Assembly (NCBI GenBank): GCA_964486335.1
Contig: CAZAMB010000007.1
Location: 172,092 to 236,091 of the forward strand
DNA length: 64,000 nucleotides
Direction of reading: 5' to 3'
Origin: CAZAMB01 sp964486335
Lineage (GTDB): Bacteria > Planctomycetota > Phycisphaerae > UBA1845
The notes beneath the pieces are model-generated. The model searched no databases. It was not told the DNA's origin and worked only from the letters and a program-made list of their open reading frames with translations. A program made the position numbers and the translations under genes. Positions 45,299 to 54,547 of the stretch are shown here, piece after piece; the stretch's first letter is position 1, and each line of letters opens with the position of its first letter.

Positions 45299-46459
45299 AT
45301 GAGTTCGGTGGTTTCTGAAATCGGTCGGAAATACCTCCGGATGCACCTGGCGTCGGGGGTGGGGCCGGTGCGGTTGGGGAAGTTGATCGAGCATTTCGGG
45401 ACGATCGACGCGGTGCTCGCGGCGTCGATGGGGGAATTGCAGCGGGTTTCGGGCGTCGGGCCGAAGGTGGCCGAGGCGGTCTTCGCGGCGCGAAGCGATG
45501 AGAAGGGCGACGAAGTCGAGCGGGAGATCAAACGAGCGGAGGAGTGCGGGGCGAAGATTTTCTGCATGGCCGACGAGGATTACCCCAAAGCGTTGTTAAA
45601 CATTCCTGATCCGCCGACTTGTCTTTATGTTCGAGAAAGCCTGGCGCAGGCCGACGCTGTGGCGATCGCGATTGTCGGAACGCGGAAGTGTTCACACTAC
45701 GCGCGCGAGCAGGCGCTGCGGTTCGGCGAATTGCTGGCCGGCGCGGGGTTCACGATCGTGTCGGGGTTTGCACGGGGCGTGGATGGCTACGCGCATGAAG
45801 GAGCGCTTCGCGCGGGCGGAAGGACGATCGGCGTACTGGGCAACGGGCTGAGCGAAATCTATCCGACGGAACATGCCGAATTGGCGGGTCGAATCGTCGA
45901 GTCGGGGGCGCTGGTGAGCGAGCTTCCGATGGACATCGCGCCGGACAGCAAGAACTTTCCGGGGCGCAATCGGATCATCGCGGGGATGTCGCTGGGCGTG
46001 TTGGTGGTGGAAGCGGGGAAGGGGAGCGGCGCGCTTATCACGGCCGAAGCGGCGACGGAGTACAACCGCGAAGTGTTTGCGATTCCGGGCGCGGTCGATC
46101 GCGCGGAACTGACGGCGGGGAGCAACGGGCTGATTCAGCGCGGCGAGGCAAAACTGGTGACGTGTCTTGAGGACATTCTCGACGAGTTGAAGGACGTGGG
46201 CAGGCTGATGGCTCGCGGCGCGCCGAGCGAGGATGAGCGGGGCGTTGTTCGCGAAGACGGCCGCGAGTTGCTGCTTCGTGGGTTGACGAAAGAACAGCGG
46301 GCGGTGTACGACGTAATCAAAGGCGACCCGGTTGACGTGGACGGCGTATGTTTGGTCAGTGGAGCGGATGCGGCGGGTGCAATTTCGGCGCTCACATCGT
46401 TGCAGATACGGGGATTGATCAAACAGTTGCCGGGCGGTCGATTCGCGCGGCGAGCGTAG
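45299..46459 (+). CDS. dprA: DNA processing protein DprA/Smf
   Basis: The 386-residue protein has an N-terminal helix-hairpin-helix region (VSGVGPKVAEA), then the Rossmann-like domain with VGTRKCSHYAR, IVSGFARGVDGYAHEGAL (in part), GNGLSEIYPTEH, FPGRNRIIAGMS and EAGKGSGALITAEAA, and a C-terminal winged helix. DprA protects incoming single-stranded DNA and loads RecA during natural transformation. No other competence gene is in the window. Confidence 0.95.
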   Translation: MSSVVSEIGRKYLRMHLASGVGPVRLGKLIEHFGTIDAVLAASMGELQRVSGVGPKVAEAVFAARSDEKGDEVEREIKRAEECGAKIFCMADEDYPKALLNIPDPPTCLYVRESLAQADAVAIAIVGTRKCSHYAREQALRFGELLAGAGFTIVSGFARGVDGYAHEGALRAGGRTIGVLGNGLSEIYPTEHAELAGRIVESGALVSELPMDIAPDSKNFPGRNRIIAGMSLGVLVVEAGKGSGALITAEAATEYNREVFAIPGAVDRAELTAGSNGLIQRGEAKLVTCLEDILDELKDVGRLMARGAPSEDERGVVREDGRELLLRGLTKEQRAVYDVIKGDPVDVDGVCLVSGADAAGAISALTSLQIRGLIKQLPGGRFARRA

Positions 46460-46488
46460 CGACACTTGGTCATAGGGCAACTTCAATT

Positions 46489-48633
46489 GTGAGATATGCC
46501 GTGACGCGTGGTAAGGAAAACATATTGTGGCAACCGAGTGGTGATCGCGCGAAGCGGTCGCAGATGCACGAGTTCATGACGCGGATGGCGGCGAAATATG
46601 GATTTGCAGCGGACTACGCCTCGATGCATCGATGGTCGGTGGCGAAGCGGGATCAGTTCTGGGGTGAGTTTCTCGAATTCGCGGGGATTGCGGCGAGCAG
46701 GTCGGCCACGTCGGTCGAGAGTGGCAGGGGGATGCTGGGGACAAAGTGGTTCGCGGGGATGGAGTTCAACTTCGCGGAGCATCTGCTGCGATTTGACGAC
46801 GATCGGGTGGCGGTCGCGGCGGAGGATGAGCAGGGTCGAACGCGGGATATCACCTATCGGCAACTTCGCAGCGAAGTCGCGGCCTTGGCGGTGGCGCTAA
46901 GAAAGGCGGGACTGAAGCGCGGGGACCGGGTCGGGGCGTTCATGCCCAACGTGCCCGAGACAGTGATCGCGATGCTGGCGACGGCGAGCATCGGCGCGAT
47001 TTTTTCGTCGTGCTCGCCGGATTTCGGCATCAGCGGGGTGTTTGATCGGTTCGGGCAGATTGAGCCAAAGGTGCTCGTCGCGGCGGACGGGTACGTCTAC
47101 AACGGAAAGAAGATCGATTGTCTCGACAGGGTGCGGGGGATATTGGAGAAAATCCCAAGCATCGAGCAGGCGATCATCGTGCCATTCGCTGACACTTCTT
47201 CGGACATCGGCGGGATTCGCGGGGCGGTGCTGTGGAGAGAATGCGTCGGCAATTCGACCGACCCTCCCATCGGCAAGGGGGGAGGCGAAAACACGCTTCC
47301 TGACGGGCGCGGTTCGGTGAACGACCGAGACTCCGCGCGAACTGAAGTTCGCGGCTCGCAAAGCGGCGGGGTCGCGCGGGCGGACGGGCGCGGCTCGGGG
47401 AACGACCGAGACTCCGCGCGGACTGGAGTTCACGGCTCGAACGGCGCGGCGATGACGTGTGAGCAAGTGCCGTTCGATCACCCGCTGTACATCATGTACT
47501 CGTCGGGGACGACGGGGATTCCCAAGTGCATCGTTCACGGGCAGGGCGGGACGCTGATTCAGCACATGAAGGAGCTGATACTGCACTGCGACCTGCGCCG
47601 CGACGATGTCATCTTCTACTTCACGACGTGCGGGTGGATGATGTGGAACTGGCTGGTGAGTTCGCTGGGCGTCGGAGCCACGGTCGTGTTGTACGAGGGC
47701 AGTCCGTCGTATCCGACGGCGGACCGGTTGTGGAAGCTGGCCGAGCGGCTGGGCGTGACGGTGTTCGGGACGAGTCCGAAGTTCGTCGCGGCCTGCGAGA
47801 AGGCCGGGTTGCGGCCCGATGAGCAGCACGACCTGTCGAAGTTGCGGGCGGTGCTTTCGACGGGATCTCCGCTGACCGTCGAGAACTTTCGCTGGGTATA
47901 CGACAACGTCAAGAAGGACTTGCAGTTGTCGAGTATCTGCGGCGGCACCGACATCATCAGTTGCTTCATGCTGGGCAATCCGATGCTGCCGGTGTACGCC
48001 GGGGAGATTCAGTCGATCGGATTGGGCATGGACGTGAAGGCGTTTGGCGAAGACGGCAGGCCGGTCGTGGGGCAAAAGGGCGAATTGGTCTGTTGCGCAC
48101 CGTTTCCGTCGCAGCCGGTTGGGTTCTGGAACGACGCCGACGGGGCCAAGTATCGCAAGGCCTATTTCGAGGCGTTTCCCGACGTGTGGCATCACGGGGA
48201 TTTCGTCGAGATCACCGAGCGCGGCGGGGTGATCGTCTACGGCCGGTCGGATGCGACGCTGAATCCGGGCGGGGTGCGGATCGGTACGGCCGAGATCTAT
48301 CGGCAGGTGGAGTCGATCGAGGAGATCGTGGACAGCGTGGTGGTGGGGAAGAACACGGCCGACGCGGACGTGGAAGTCTGTTTGTTTGTGGTGTTGCGGC
48401 AAGGCGTCGTGCTCGATGCTGCATTGGAACAGAGGATTCGCAAACGCATCGCGGAGGGGACGACGAAGCGGCACGTTCCGCGGCACATTAAGCAGGTGTC
48501 GGCGATTCCGTACACGATCAGCGGGAAGAAGGTGGAATTGGCGGTGCAGCGAATGATCCACGGCGAACCGGTCCCCAACCGCGATGCGCTGAAGAACCCG
48601 GAGGCGCTGGAGCAGTTCGCGGGGATCGTGTGA
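46489..48633 (+). CDS. aacS: acetoacetate-CoA ligase with repeat-derived insertion
   Basis: The 714-residue enzyme starts near ILWQPSGDRA and follows the acetoacetyl-CoA synthetase pattern: GTKWFAGMEFNFAEHLL, SSCSPDFG, YSSGTTGIPK near 337-346 (ATP binding), TTCGWMMWNWLVS and the late GRSDATLNPGGVRIG. It activates acetoacetate with ATP and CoA, which could feed the PHA genes at 57 kb. Residues 270-318 are an in-frame insertion of two copies of a dispersed DNA repeat (GRGSVNDRDSARTEVRGS-type). The start codon is uncertain: GTG at 46489 or 46501, neither with a good ribosome site. Confidence 0.88.
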   Translation: MRYAVTRGKENILWQPSGDRAKRSQMHEFMTRMAAKYGFAADYASMHRWSVAKRDQFWGEFLEFAGIAASRSATSVESGRGMLGTKWFAGMEFNFAEHLLRFDDDRVAVAAEDEQGRTRDITYRQLRSEVAALAVALRKAGLKRGDRVGAFMPNVPETVIAMLATASIGAIFSSCSPDFGISGVFDRFGQIEPKVLVAADGYVYNGKKIDCLDRVRGILEKIPSIEQAIIVPFADTSSDIGGIRGAVLWRECVGNSTDPPIGKGGGENTLPDGRGSVNDRDSARTEVRGSQSGGVARADGRGSGNDRDSARTGVHGSNGAAMTCEQVPFDHPLYIMYSSGTTGIPKCIVHGQGGTLIQHMKELILHCDLRRDDVIFYFTTCGWMMWNWLVSSLGVGATVVLYEGSPSYPTADRLWKLAERLGVTVFGTSPKFVAACEKAGLRPDEQHDLSKLRAVLSTGSPLTVENFRWVYDNVKKDLQLSSICGGTDIISCFMLGNPMLPVYAGEIQSIGLGMDVKAFGEDGRPVVGQKGELVCCAPFPSQPVGFWNDADGAKYRKAYFEAFPDVWHHGDFVEITERGGVIVYGRSDATLNPGGVRIGTAEIYRQVESIEEIVDSVVVGKNTADADVEVCLFVVLRQGVVLDAALEQRIRKRIAEGTTKRHVPRHIKQVSAIPYTISGKKVELAVQRMIHGEPVPNRDALKNPEALEQFAGIV
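47299..47439 (+). repeat. two in-frame copies of the dispersed palindromic element inside aacS
   Basis: Unit 1 (47299-47358) and unit 2 (47381-47439) share 'gacgggcgcgg', 'gaacgaccgagactccgcg' and the palindromic core, with a period of 81 bases (27 codons). The same core sequences lie between genes at 11.3 and 54.4 kb. Confidence 0.85.
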
Positions 48634-48691
48634 CGGGCATCGGTATTGCTTGGGATGTGTAGTGGGAGGTGGCCAGCCGAGGAACTACGAA

Positions 48692-50269
48692 TTAATGCGA
48701 GTCCCATATGTAAGCAAAAAACGAAGCGACCCAACAAGCAATGATTGCCGATTGGATTAGAAGTCCGAACATGCAAGGCAACGTGCGACTTCTGATTCCC
48801 GAAGGGGTTGGGAAGAGCGTTAGTACTGCAAGTCCACCCGAATTCGGGGGCAAGGGTAGCAGGTTGAATGCAGCGATCTTTGCGGTCAAGACGCCGATCG
48901 TCTCAAGGAAGGGAGCGCTTTCGACCAAGCCAAAGAATCGACCAACAAGATGTTCGCCGGCGGTCAGCGGAGCCAGCGCTCCTTGAATAATTTGGCGAAA
49001 TCCAGAGGCGAGTTCCACAGCGGCGCGGTCGTAGCCGATGCAGACGCCTGTAAGGCACATGACTGCTAATGGACCAGCGACGTGAAGGAGGAAACGCAAC
49101 CCAGCTGACCGCCGCTCGATGTCGTCGATGCGGACCGACCCACCCCACGGCAAGTACCCAACTTTGACCGGGAGGACACCAAAACGAAAACAAAAAAGCG
49201 GTTTACCGAATGCTAATTGAACTTCGTTGATATTGAGCCCAGCGGCAAGAGCAACAAAAATGTATCCGAGGAGATGCACCGTTGTGCCAAACGCAAGCGA
49301 GATTGCAATCACAAGGGCGGGGACGGAAAAGCCACTGTATACCGCAAAGACAACGAATGCGACCAAACCCAAAGCGACCGCCTTAAGAGATTGTCGTTCG
49401 ACCTCAATGGCCGGTGTTGCTTCCGATCTCCAAGGCGGTAAGGCAATCGGAGTTGGCCTGGGGATTCCATTAGCGGCAGCCTTCAGTGCCTTTGCGTCAG
49501 CGTGGCGATCCTGAGCGCGACAGCACGCCCAGTAGAAAAGCCCATCCCAATACAGAGCATGCGTCAAATGCTCGCGCGTCTGGCTTGGAAGCTCTAGCCC
49601 GTGCGGACGGCGGCCAACGAGCATTTCGAAGAGGACGATGCCTACGGAGTAGACGTCGCCCGCGGGGGTTGCTGTAGTGCCATCCATGAGATCCGGAGCC
49701 ATGTACGCGTACGTTCCCGCGATGTAGGGGATGCCTTCGCCGGAAAGCGACGTGCTCTGGACCATGGATCGCGCGAAGTCGGACACGGTGTCATTCGCCG
49801 AAAGTCCAAAGTCCGCGATCAGGGCGCTGCCGAACTCGTTTAAAAGAATATTACTTGGTTTGATGTCTCGATGGACGATGCCGCGTCCGTGGGCCTCAGC
49901 AAGTCCTGAAAGGACGTCCTTGAGTAGAATCTCGACGCGATCTTCTGGTATTCCGTTTGGATGCTTCTTGATCAGTTCGGCAAGATTTCCACCCGACATG
50001 TAGGGCATGACAACATAAGGCGGATCGGCGAATCGCGTGTCGCTGTCGAGAATAGGGACAACGTTGGGGTGGTCAATTTCCGGCAGCCGAGCTTCTCGTT
50101 GGAGTTGCTTGCGAAGCGTCGGATCGACGGCGATCTTGACGGCGACGACACGATTTCTCTCGTGATGACGAGCCTTCCAAACTTGAGCGAACGCACCGCT
50201 ACCGATCAGGCTTTCGAGAAGATAATTCCCAATTCGAGCGCCGGGCGCCAACGTGGTTGTCGTTTCCAT
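48692..50269 (-). CDS. Ser/Thr protein kinase fused to a degenerate site-2-protease-like membrane domain
   Basis: Residues 15-265 are a kinase domain: GSGAFAQVWKA at 23-33, Lys45, HRDIKPSN at 133-140 and DFG at 153-155. Residues 295-520 hold several membrane helices with the M50/site-2-protease layout: HLLGY at 332-336 in the place of HExGH, LPWGGSVRI at 373-381 like PLGGYVKM, and NLLPLPPNSGG at 469-479 like NxxPxPxLDGG. The catalytic Glu, second His and Asp are all replaced, so this part is probably a non-cleaving membrane sensor. The ATG at 50269 is preferred over a GTG at 50332. Confidence 0.8.
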   Translation of the reverse strand: METTTTLAPGARIGNYLLESLIGSGAFAQVWKARHHERNRVVAVKIAVDPTLRKQLQREARLPEIDHPNVVPILDSDTRFADPPYVVMPYMSGGNLAELIKKHPNGIPEDRVEILLKDVLSGLAEAHGRGIVHRDIKPSNILLNEFGSALIADFGLSANDTVSDFARSMVQSTSLSGEGIPYIAGTYAYMAPDLMDGTTATPAGDVYSVGIVLFEMLVGRRPHGLELPSQTREHLTHALYWDGLFYWACCRAQDRHADAKALKAAANGIPRPTPIALPPWRSEATPAIEVERQSLKAVALGLVAFVVFAVYSGFSVPALVIAISLAFGTTVHLLGYIFVALAAGLNINEVQLAFGKPLFCFRFGVLPVKVGYLPWGGSVRIDDIERRSAGLRFLLHVAGPLAVMCLTGVCIGYDRAAVELASGFRQIIQGALAPLTAGEHLVGRFFGLVESAPFLETIGVLTAKIAAFNLLPLPPNSGGLAVLTLFPTPSGIRSRTLPCMFGLLIQSAIIACWVASFFAYIWDSH

Positions 50270-50463
50270 TGCGGGCAATGTGCTCCCGATCTCTTGATGT
50301 CCGCCCTTGACGGTGCCACTCCCTCGAACCAAAAGACCATTTCAATGTAACAAAGTTGGCGAAGAATTCCCACAGGGAGTGGTCGTGCGGGTTCCGGCGC
50401 ATTGGGCCTTTGGTTTTTCTGGCCTGATCGTCCCGCGACGCCGCCATCGTGCCCGGACCGCAA

Positions 50464-50777
50464 CTACTCCAAGTCCAGTGAGTAGCGGAGGGCTTGGTCG
50501 AGTGCAAACTGGAGCTTCCCGGAGAGCATGGTCATTCGTTGTCGCAAACGATCATTGGGGATGGTATGAAGATTGTCGGTATTGACGACGCAACTGACTG
50601 GCATTCCATCGGTAGCCGATAGCAGTACCTCGCAGGGTAGCGAGCGCGCGACGCGCTGACCTCGGCAACGGTGACGTTTCGCCGCCGCTCAAGTCCCTCG
50701 GCCCGCGAAACGATGACGATCGGTCGAAAGCCCGCATCGCCGGCAAGTTCGGCCCACCAGACCTCGCCGCGAGTCAC
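50464..50777 (-). pseudogene. MazF/PemK-like toxin broken by a one-base frameshift
   Basis: The first half is in one frame: GTG at 50777, then TRGEVWWAELAGDAGFRPIV, a MazF/PemK start. The second half, LPCEVLLSATDGMPVSC followed by VVNTDNLHTIP and ending at TAG 50464, is in another frame. Rejoined near 50643-50648 (within a CG-rich run), they give 104 residues, the usual MazF length. The gene overlaps the upstream antitoxin stop as GTGA, the normal toxin-antitoxin arrangement. The toxin is therefore probably inactive in this strain. Confidence 0.78.
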
Positions 50778-50998
50778 GAGCGTGACCGCCCGCCGTTGCG
50801 CAGCGCGTCCGGGTAAAACATGGACCAATCCTCAGCCTGAGTTGATTCCGTCCACGCCGCGAGGCCGCGATTCCCGACGGCGGCATCATCGTCAACGCTG
50901 TTGCCGAAGGCTTGTACCGACAAGAGGTGTAGAACCTGTTCTCGCTCGACCGGTGAAAGCCTGTTTGCCTGCTCCAAGATTGCTTCCAGCTTGGTCAT
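50774..50998 (-). CDS. antitoxin partner of the MazF-like toxin
   Basis: The 74-residue protein starts MTKLEAILEQANRLSPVEREQV and continues with helices and an acidic C-terminal half (ESTQAEDWSMFYPD). It fits a small antitoxin that masks a downstream toxin, and its stop overlaps the toxin's GTG. The DNA-binding fold of MazE was not identified. It is intact although the toxin frame is broken. Confidence 0.7.
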   Translation of the reverse strand: MTKLEAILEQANRLSPVEREQVLHLLSVQAFGNSVDDDAAVGNRGLAAWTESTQAEDWSMFYPDALRNGGRSRS

Positions 50999-51276
50999 GC
51001 TCCCATTTTATCTGATTCGCCAATGGAGGTCCATATTTGAACAAGATGCAGGTTGGGTCTGCTTCGCCGATTCGCTTCGCGAGCCGTTTTCAGGTTCTTC
51101 TCGTGATCGAACGTCGGCGATTGGCGCTCGGTTCCTCGCCGGATCTGTAATGGTGATTTCCGCCAATTCGGTGTACAATTTGCCCGACTCCGTGGGCGCG
51201 TCGCGCGTTGAGAACCCCGCCTCACCCGGGCCGTGCGACGCCGAGAAACCGGTGAAGGACAGGAGCTTCAAGACCC
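50999..51276. other. divergent gap before hppD
   Basis: Between the antitoxin and hppD, TACAAT at 51174-51179 is a fair -10 box for hppD but I found no good -35. Nothing else was recognised. Confidence 0.35.
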
Positions 51277-52365
51277 ATGGCCGAGGACTTTTTGCCCATC
51301 AAGGGCTACGACCACATCGAGTTCTACGTCGGCAACGCCAAGCAGGCGGCACACTTCTACGACAAGACGTTCGGGTTCAAGCCGGTGGCGAAGGCTGGCC
51401 TGGAGACTGGCGTTCGCGATCGGGCGAGCTACGTCATGGAGCAGGGCAACGTGCGTTTCGTTTTCACGAGCGCGTACGGCCCGGACCATGAGATCGCTCG
51501 GCACTGCGCGCTGCACGGCGACGGCGTGAAGGCGATCGGGCTGAGCGTTCCGGACGTGTACAGCGCGATGCGCGAGACGAAGGCGCGCGGCGCGACGATC
51601 GTCCAGCAGGCGACGGCGATCGAAGACGACAACGGAACGATCGTCGTCGGAGCGATCAAATACGCCGGCGACACGATCTTTCGATTCGTCGATCGCAAGA
51701 GCTATCGCGGCACGTTTCCGGGCTTCAAGCCGATTTCGGCGCACGGTTCCGCGCCGGTCGGGCTGGCGGCGATCGACCATGTGGTCACGAATGTGTGGCT
51801 CGGCGAGATGAACTTCTGGGCACGCTGGTACGAGCAAGTGCTGGGCTTTACGAACCTGTGCGGATTCACCGACAAGGACATCAGCACGGAGTATTCGGCC
51901 CTGATGAGCAAGGTGATGGAGAACGGCACGGGCAAGTGCAAGTTTCCGATCAACGAACCGGCCGAAGGCAAGAAGAAGAGTCAGATCGACGAGTTTCTCG
52001 ATTACTATCGCGGGCCGGGCGTGCAGCACATCGCGATGAACAGCGGGAACATCTACCAGACGGTCACCGAGCTGCGGAAGCGAGATATCGACTTTCTTCG
52101 CGTGCCGGACACGTACTACGACTACATGCGCGAGCGCGTCGGCGACGTCGGAGAAGACTGGGACAAACTTCGCGATCTCGGGATTCTGCTGGACAAGGAC
52201 GAGGACGGGTATCTGCTCCAGATCTTCACGGCCCCGGTGCAGGACCGGCCGACGCTGTTCTTCGAGGTGATCGAACGGCACGGCAGCCGGGGCTTCGGCA
52301 TCGGGAACTTCAAGGCGCTGTTCATCAGCATCGAGCAGGAGCAGGCGGCGCGCGGGAACTTATAG
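51277..52365 (+). CDS. hppD: 4-hydroxyphenylpyruvate dioxygenase
   Basis: The 362-residue protein is a two-domain vicinal-oxygen-chelate enzyme. The iron ligands are His168 in AIDHVVTNV, His251 in GVQHIAM and Glu330 in LFFEVIERHG, all in the C-terminal half. It converts 4-hydroxyphenylpyruvate to homogentisate in tyrosine breakdown. No other gene of that pathway is nearby. It precedes argS by about 100 bases, possibly in one transcript. Confidence 0.95.
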   Translation: MAEDFLPIKGYDHIEFYVGNAKQAAHFYDKTFGFKPVAKAGLETGVRDRASYVMEQGNVRFVFTSAYGPDHEIARHCALHGDGVKAIGLSVPDVYSAMRETKARGATIVQQATAIEDDNGTIVVGAIKYAGDTIFRFVDRKSYRGTFPGFKPISAHGSAPVGLAAIDHVVTNVWLGEMNFWARWYEQVLGFTNLCGFTDKDISTEYSALMSKVMENGTGKCKFPINEPAEGKKKSQIDEFLDYYRGPGVQHIAMNSGNIYQTVTELRKRDIDFLRVPDTYYDYMRERVGDVGEDWDKLRDLGILLDKDEDGYLLQIFTAPVQDRPTLFFEVIERHGSRGFGIGNFKALFISIEQEQAARGNL

Positions 52366-52469
52366 AACACGGTCCGAACTATGGACAACATTGCCCATCG
52401 CGATAACGCGGTGCGGTAGCGACGCCAAGACCGCTCGCCTCGGTGCTTCCCACCGTGTACAACTTGGCC

Positions 52470-54263
52470 ATGCAATCGGTTCGTGAACAACTTTCCCGAC
52501 GGGTCGCGTCCGCGCTGACGACCATGGAGGTCGAGGGCGAGCCGCTCGTCGCCCCGTCGCAGGATGAGAAATTCGGCGACTACCAGTCCAACGCGGCCAT
52601 GGGGCTTGCGAAGCGGCTGGGAAAAAAGCCGCGAGAAGTGGCCGAAGCGATTATCGCGGCGCTCGACGCGGACGACCTCATCGAGCCGCCGCAGATCGCC
52701 GGTCCGGGGTTCATCAATTTTCGCCTGCGCAATGATTTTCTCGCGCGGTCGCTGGCGGTTATTCCGTCGGGCGCCGGCGATGACGATCGCCTGGGGCTTG
52801 CCCGGTCGCCGCGACCGGAAACCGTCGTCGTTGATCTGTCGAGTCCCAACCTGGCCAAGGAGATGCACGTCGGCCACCTGCGGAGCACGGTCATCGGCGA
52901 TTGTGTCGCGCGGGTGATGGAGTTCATGGGCCACCACGTGATCCGCGAGAATCACGTCGGCGACTGGGGAACGCAGTTCGGGATGCTGGTCGCGCACTTG
53001 CGGCGGATCAGGCCGGAACTCGCGGATCGGCCCGACGCGCTGGAGATCAAAGACCTCGAAACATTCTACGTTGAGGCCAAGGCTCGTTTCGATGCTGATG
53101 AGGCGTTTCGCGCGGAATCGCGCGAGGCGGTGGTCGCGCTGCAAAAAGGCGACGCGACGATCCGGCGGATATGGAAGGCATTTTGCGATGAGTCGCTGCG
53201 CCATTGTCACGAAATCTACGAGCGCCTTGGCGTGCGGCTGATCGATCGCGGGGAGAGTTTCTACAACGACCTGATGAACGAGGTCATCCTGCGCCTCGAA
53301 GCCATGCGCGACTCCGGCGCGTCGCCGCACGTTCGCGACAGCGACGGCGCGCTGTGCATCTTCGCGGAAGGGTTCACCACGCGCGACGGCGAACCCCTGC
53401 CGCTCATCGTTCGAAAGTCCGACGGCGGATTCAATTACGCCACTTCGGACCTGGCGACCATTCTGCATCGTGTCGAAACCCTCAAGGCCACGCGGATCGT
53501 CTACGTCGTCGGACTCTCGCAAAAACAGCACTTCGAAATGCTTTTTGCCGCGGCGAGAAAGATCGGTTGGGTCGCGGACTCGGTTCAGTTGGAGCACCTG
53601 GGATTCGGCAACATGCTCGCGCCGGGCGGCCAGCCGTTCAAGACCCGCGAGGGCGGGACGATCAAACTCAAATCGCTGCTCGACGAGGCGGTCGAACGGG
53701 CCGCGCAAGTGCTCGCGTCGCGATCGGGCGACGACGAGGAGTCAGAATCCTTCGGCGCGGAGGAATCGGCGGCGGTGGCGGAGGCCGTCGGACTGGGAGC
53801 GATCAAGTATTTCGACCTGTCCCACGCGATGAACAGCGATTACGCGTTTGACATCGGCACGATGCTCTCGCTGGAGGGCAACACCGCGCCGTACATGATG
53901 TACGCCTACGCGCGGATTCGTTCGATCGGCCGCAAGGCCGGGGTCGATTTCGCGACGCTGACGAGTGGGGCGAACCTCGTGCTCGAGCATCCCGCCGAAA
54001 TCGCGCTGGCCAAGAAGCTGCTTCAGTTCGCGGAAAAGATCGAGCTGGTCGGGCGGGAACTGCGGCCCAACGTGCTGACTGATTACCTCTACGAACTCGC
54101 CAAGGCGTTCAGCCGGTTCTACGACAAAAAGCTCGGCGTGCGCGTCATCGACGCATCGCCGGAAGCGGTCCGACTCTCGCGGCTCCGGCTGTGCGACCTG
54201 ACCGCGAGGGTTCTGCGTCTCGGTCTGCGACTGCTCGGCATCGGGACGATTGAGCGGATGTGA
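52470..54263 (+). CDS. argS: arginyl-tRNA synthetase
   Basis: The 597-residue protein has the class I synthetase motif HVGH at 133-136 within SSPNLAKEMHVGHLRSTVIG (in part), preceded by an N-terminal Add-1 domain (DYQSNAAMGLAKRLGK) typical of ArgS. The KMSKS loop is represented by FKTREGG. YMMYAYARI and the C-terminal anticodon-binding helices (KLGVRVIDASPEAV) also fit. An in-frame GTG at 52443 exists, but the ATG at 52470 starts at the usual place. Confidence 0.96.
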   Translation: MQSVREQLSRRVASALTTMEVEGEPLVAPSQDEKFGDYQSNAAMGLAKRLGKKPREVAEAIIAALDADDLIEPPQIAGPGFINFRLRNDFLARSLAVIPSGAGDDDRLGLARSPRPETVVVDLSSPNLAKEMHVGHLRSTVIGDCVARVMEFMGHHVIRENHVGDWGTQFGMLVAHLRRIRPELADRPDALEIKDLETFYVEAKARFDADEAFRAESREAVVALQKGDATIRRIWKAFCDESLRHCHEIYERLGVRLIDRGESFYNDLMNEVILRLEAMRDSGASPHVRDSDGALCIFAEGFTTRDGEPLPLIVRKSDGGFNYATSDLATILHRVETLKATRIVYVVGLSQKQHFEMLFAAARKIGWVADSVQLEHLGFGNMLAPGGQPFKTREGGTIKLKSLLDEAVERAAQVLASRSGDDEESESFGAEESAAVAEAVGLGAIKYFDLSHAMNSDYAFDIGTMLSLEGNTAPYMMYAYARIRSIGRKAGVDFATLTSGANLVLEHPAEIALAKKLLQFAEKIELVGRELRPNVLTDYLYELAKAFSRFYDKKLGVRVIDASPEAVRLSRLRLCDLTARVLRLGLRLLGIGTIERM

Positions 54264-54344
54264 TCCAATTGCTCACGGAAGTAGTTTGCGAATCCCCACA
54301 AGCATGATCGTGCGTTTAATCGCTTTGGAGCCTCTAACGGAACA

Positions 54345-54367
54345 GAGCCGCGACCGTCAGGGAGCGG
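54345..54367 (-). repeat. dispersed repeat part A, inverted copy
   Basis: The 23 bases are the exact reverse complement of 11293-11315. Confidence 0.85.
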
Positions 54368-54436
54368 AGCATTTGACTTGGATGGCGTCGTCTTGTTGAA
54401 ACCTCTGGTTACCAGCGCAGTGTGAATCGAACACAG

Positions 54437-54465
54437 CGAGCCGCGAACTTCAGTTCGCGCGGACT
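54437..54465 (-). repeat. dispersed palindromic repeat part B, inverted copy
   Basis: The 29 bases are the exact reverse complement of 11382-11410, centred on CGCGAACTTCAGTTCGCG. Confidence 0.88.
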
Positions 54466-54547
54466 CCCGAACTGATGGAACGTCCGCCCAAGGCGACCGC
54501 ACCGAAACCGTTCCAGACATACGAAAAAAAAACGATCGGAATGAATC

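Larger units (their letters stand above)
54264..54547. other. convergent gap with dispersed repeats
   Basis: The gap between argS and the pseudopilin gene holds inverted copies of both repeat parts (54345-54367 and 54437-54465) and a nine-A run near 54525-54533. Short frames here code peptides of the same kind as the insertion in aacS, but there is no real gene. Confidence 0.6.

Noticed and set aside
47299..47439. Reading the aacS insertion as an ordinary linker or as a CRISPR-like repeat
   Set aside because: The same DNA occurs between genes elsewhere, so it is not a native linker; with only two units and a palindromic core there is no array of repeats and spacers.
46897..48561. 554-codon frame on the minus strand across aacS
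   Set aside because: It mirrors a well-supported gene, has low-complexity Arg/His/Pro composition, and shows no domain pattern. GC-rich codon use leaves the opposite strand open.
52122..53708. 528-codon frame on the minus strand across argS and hppD
   Set aside because: It spans two genes on the other strand and has no recognisable domain.
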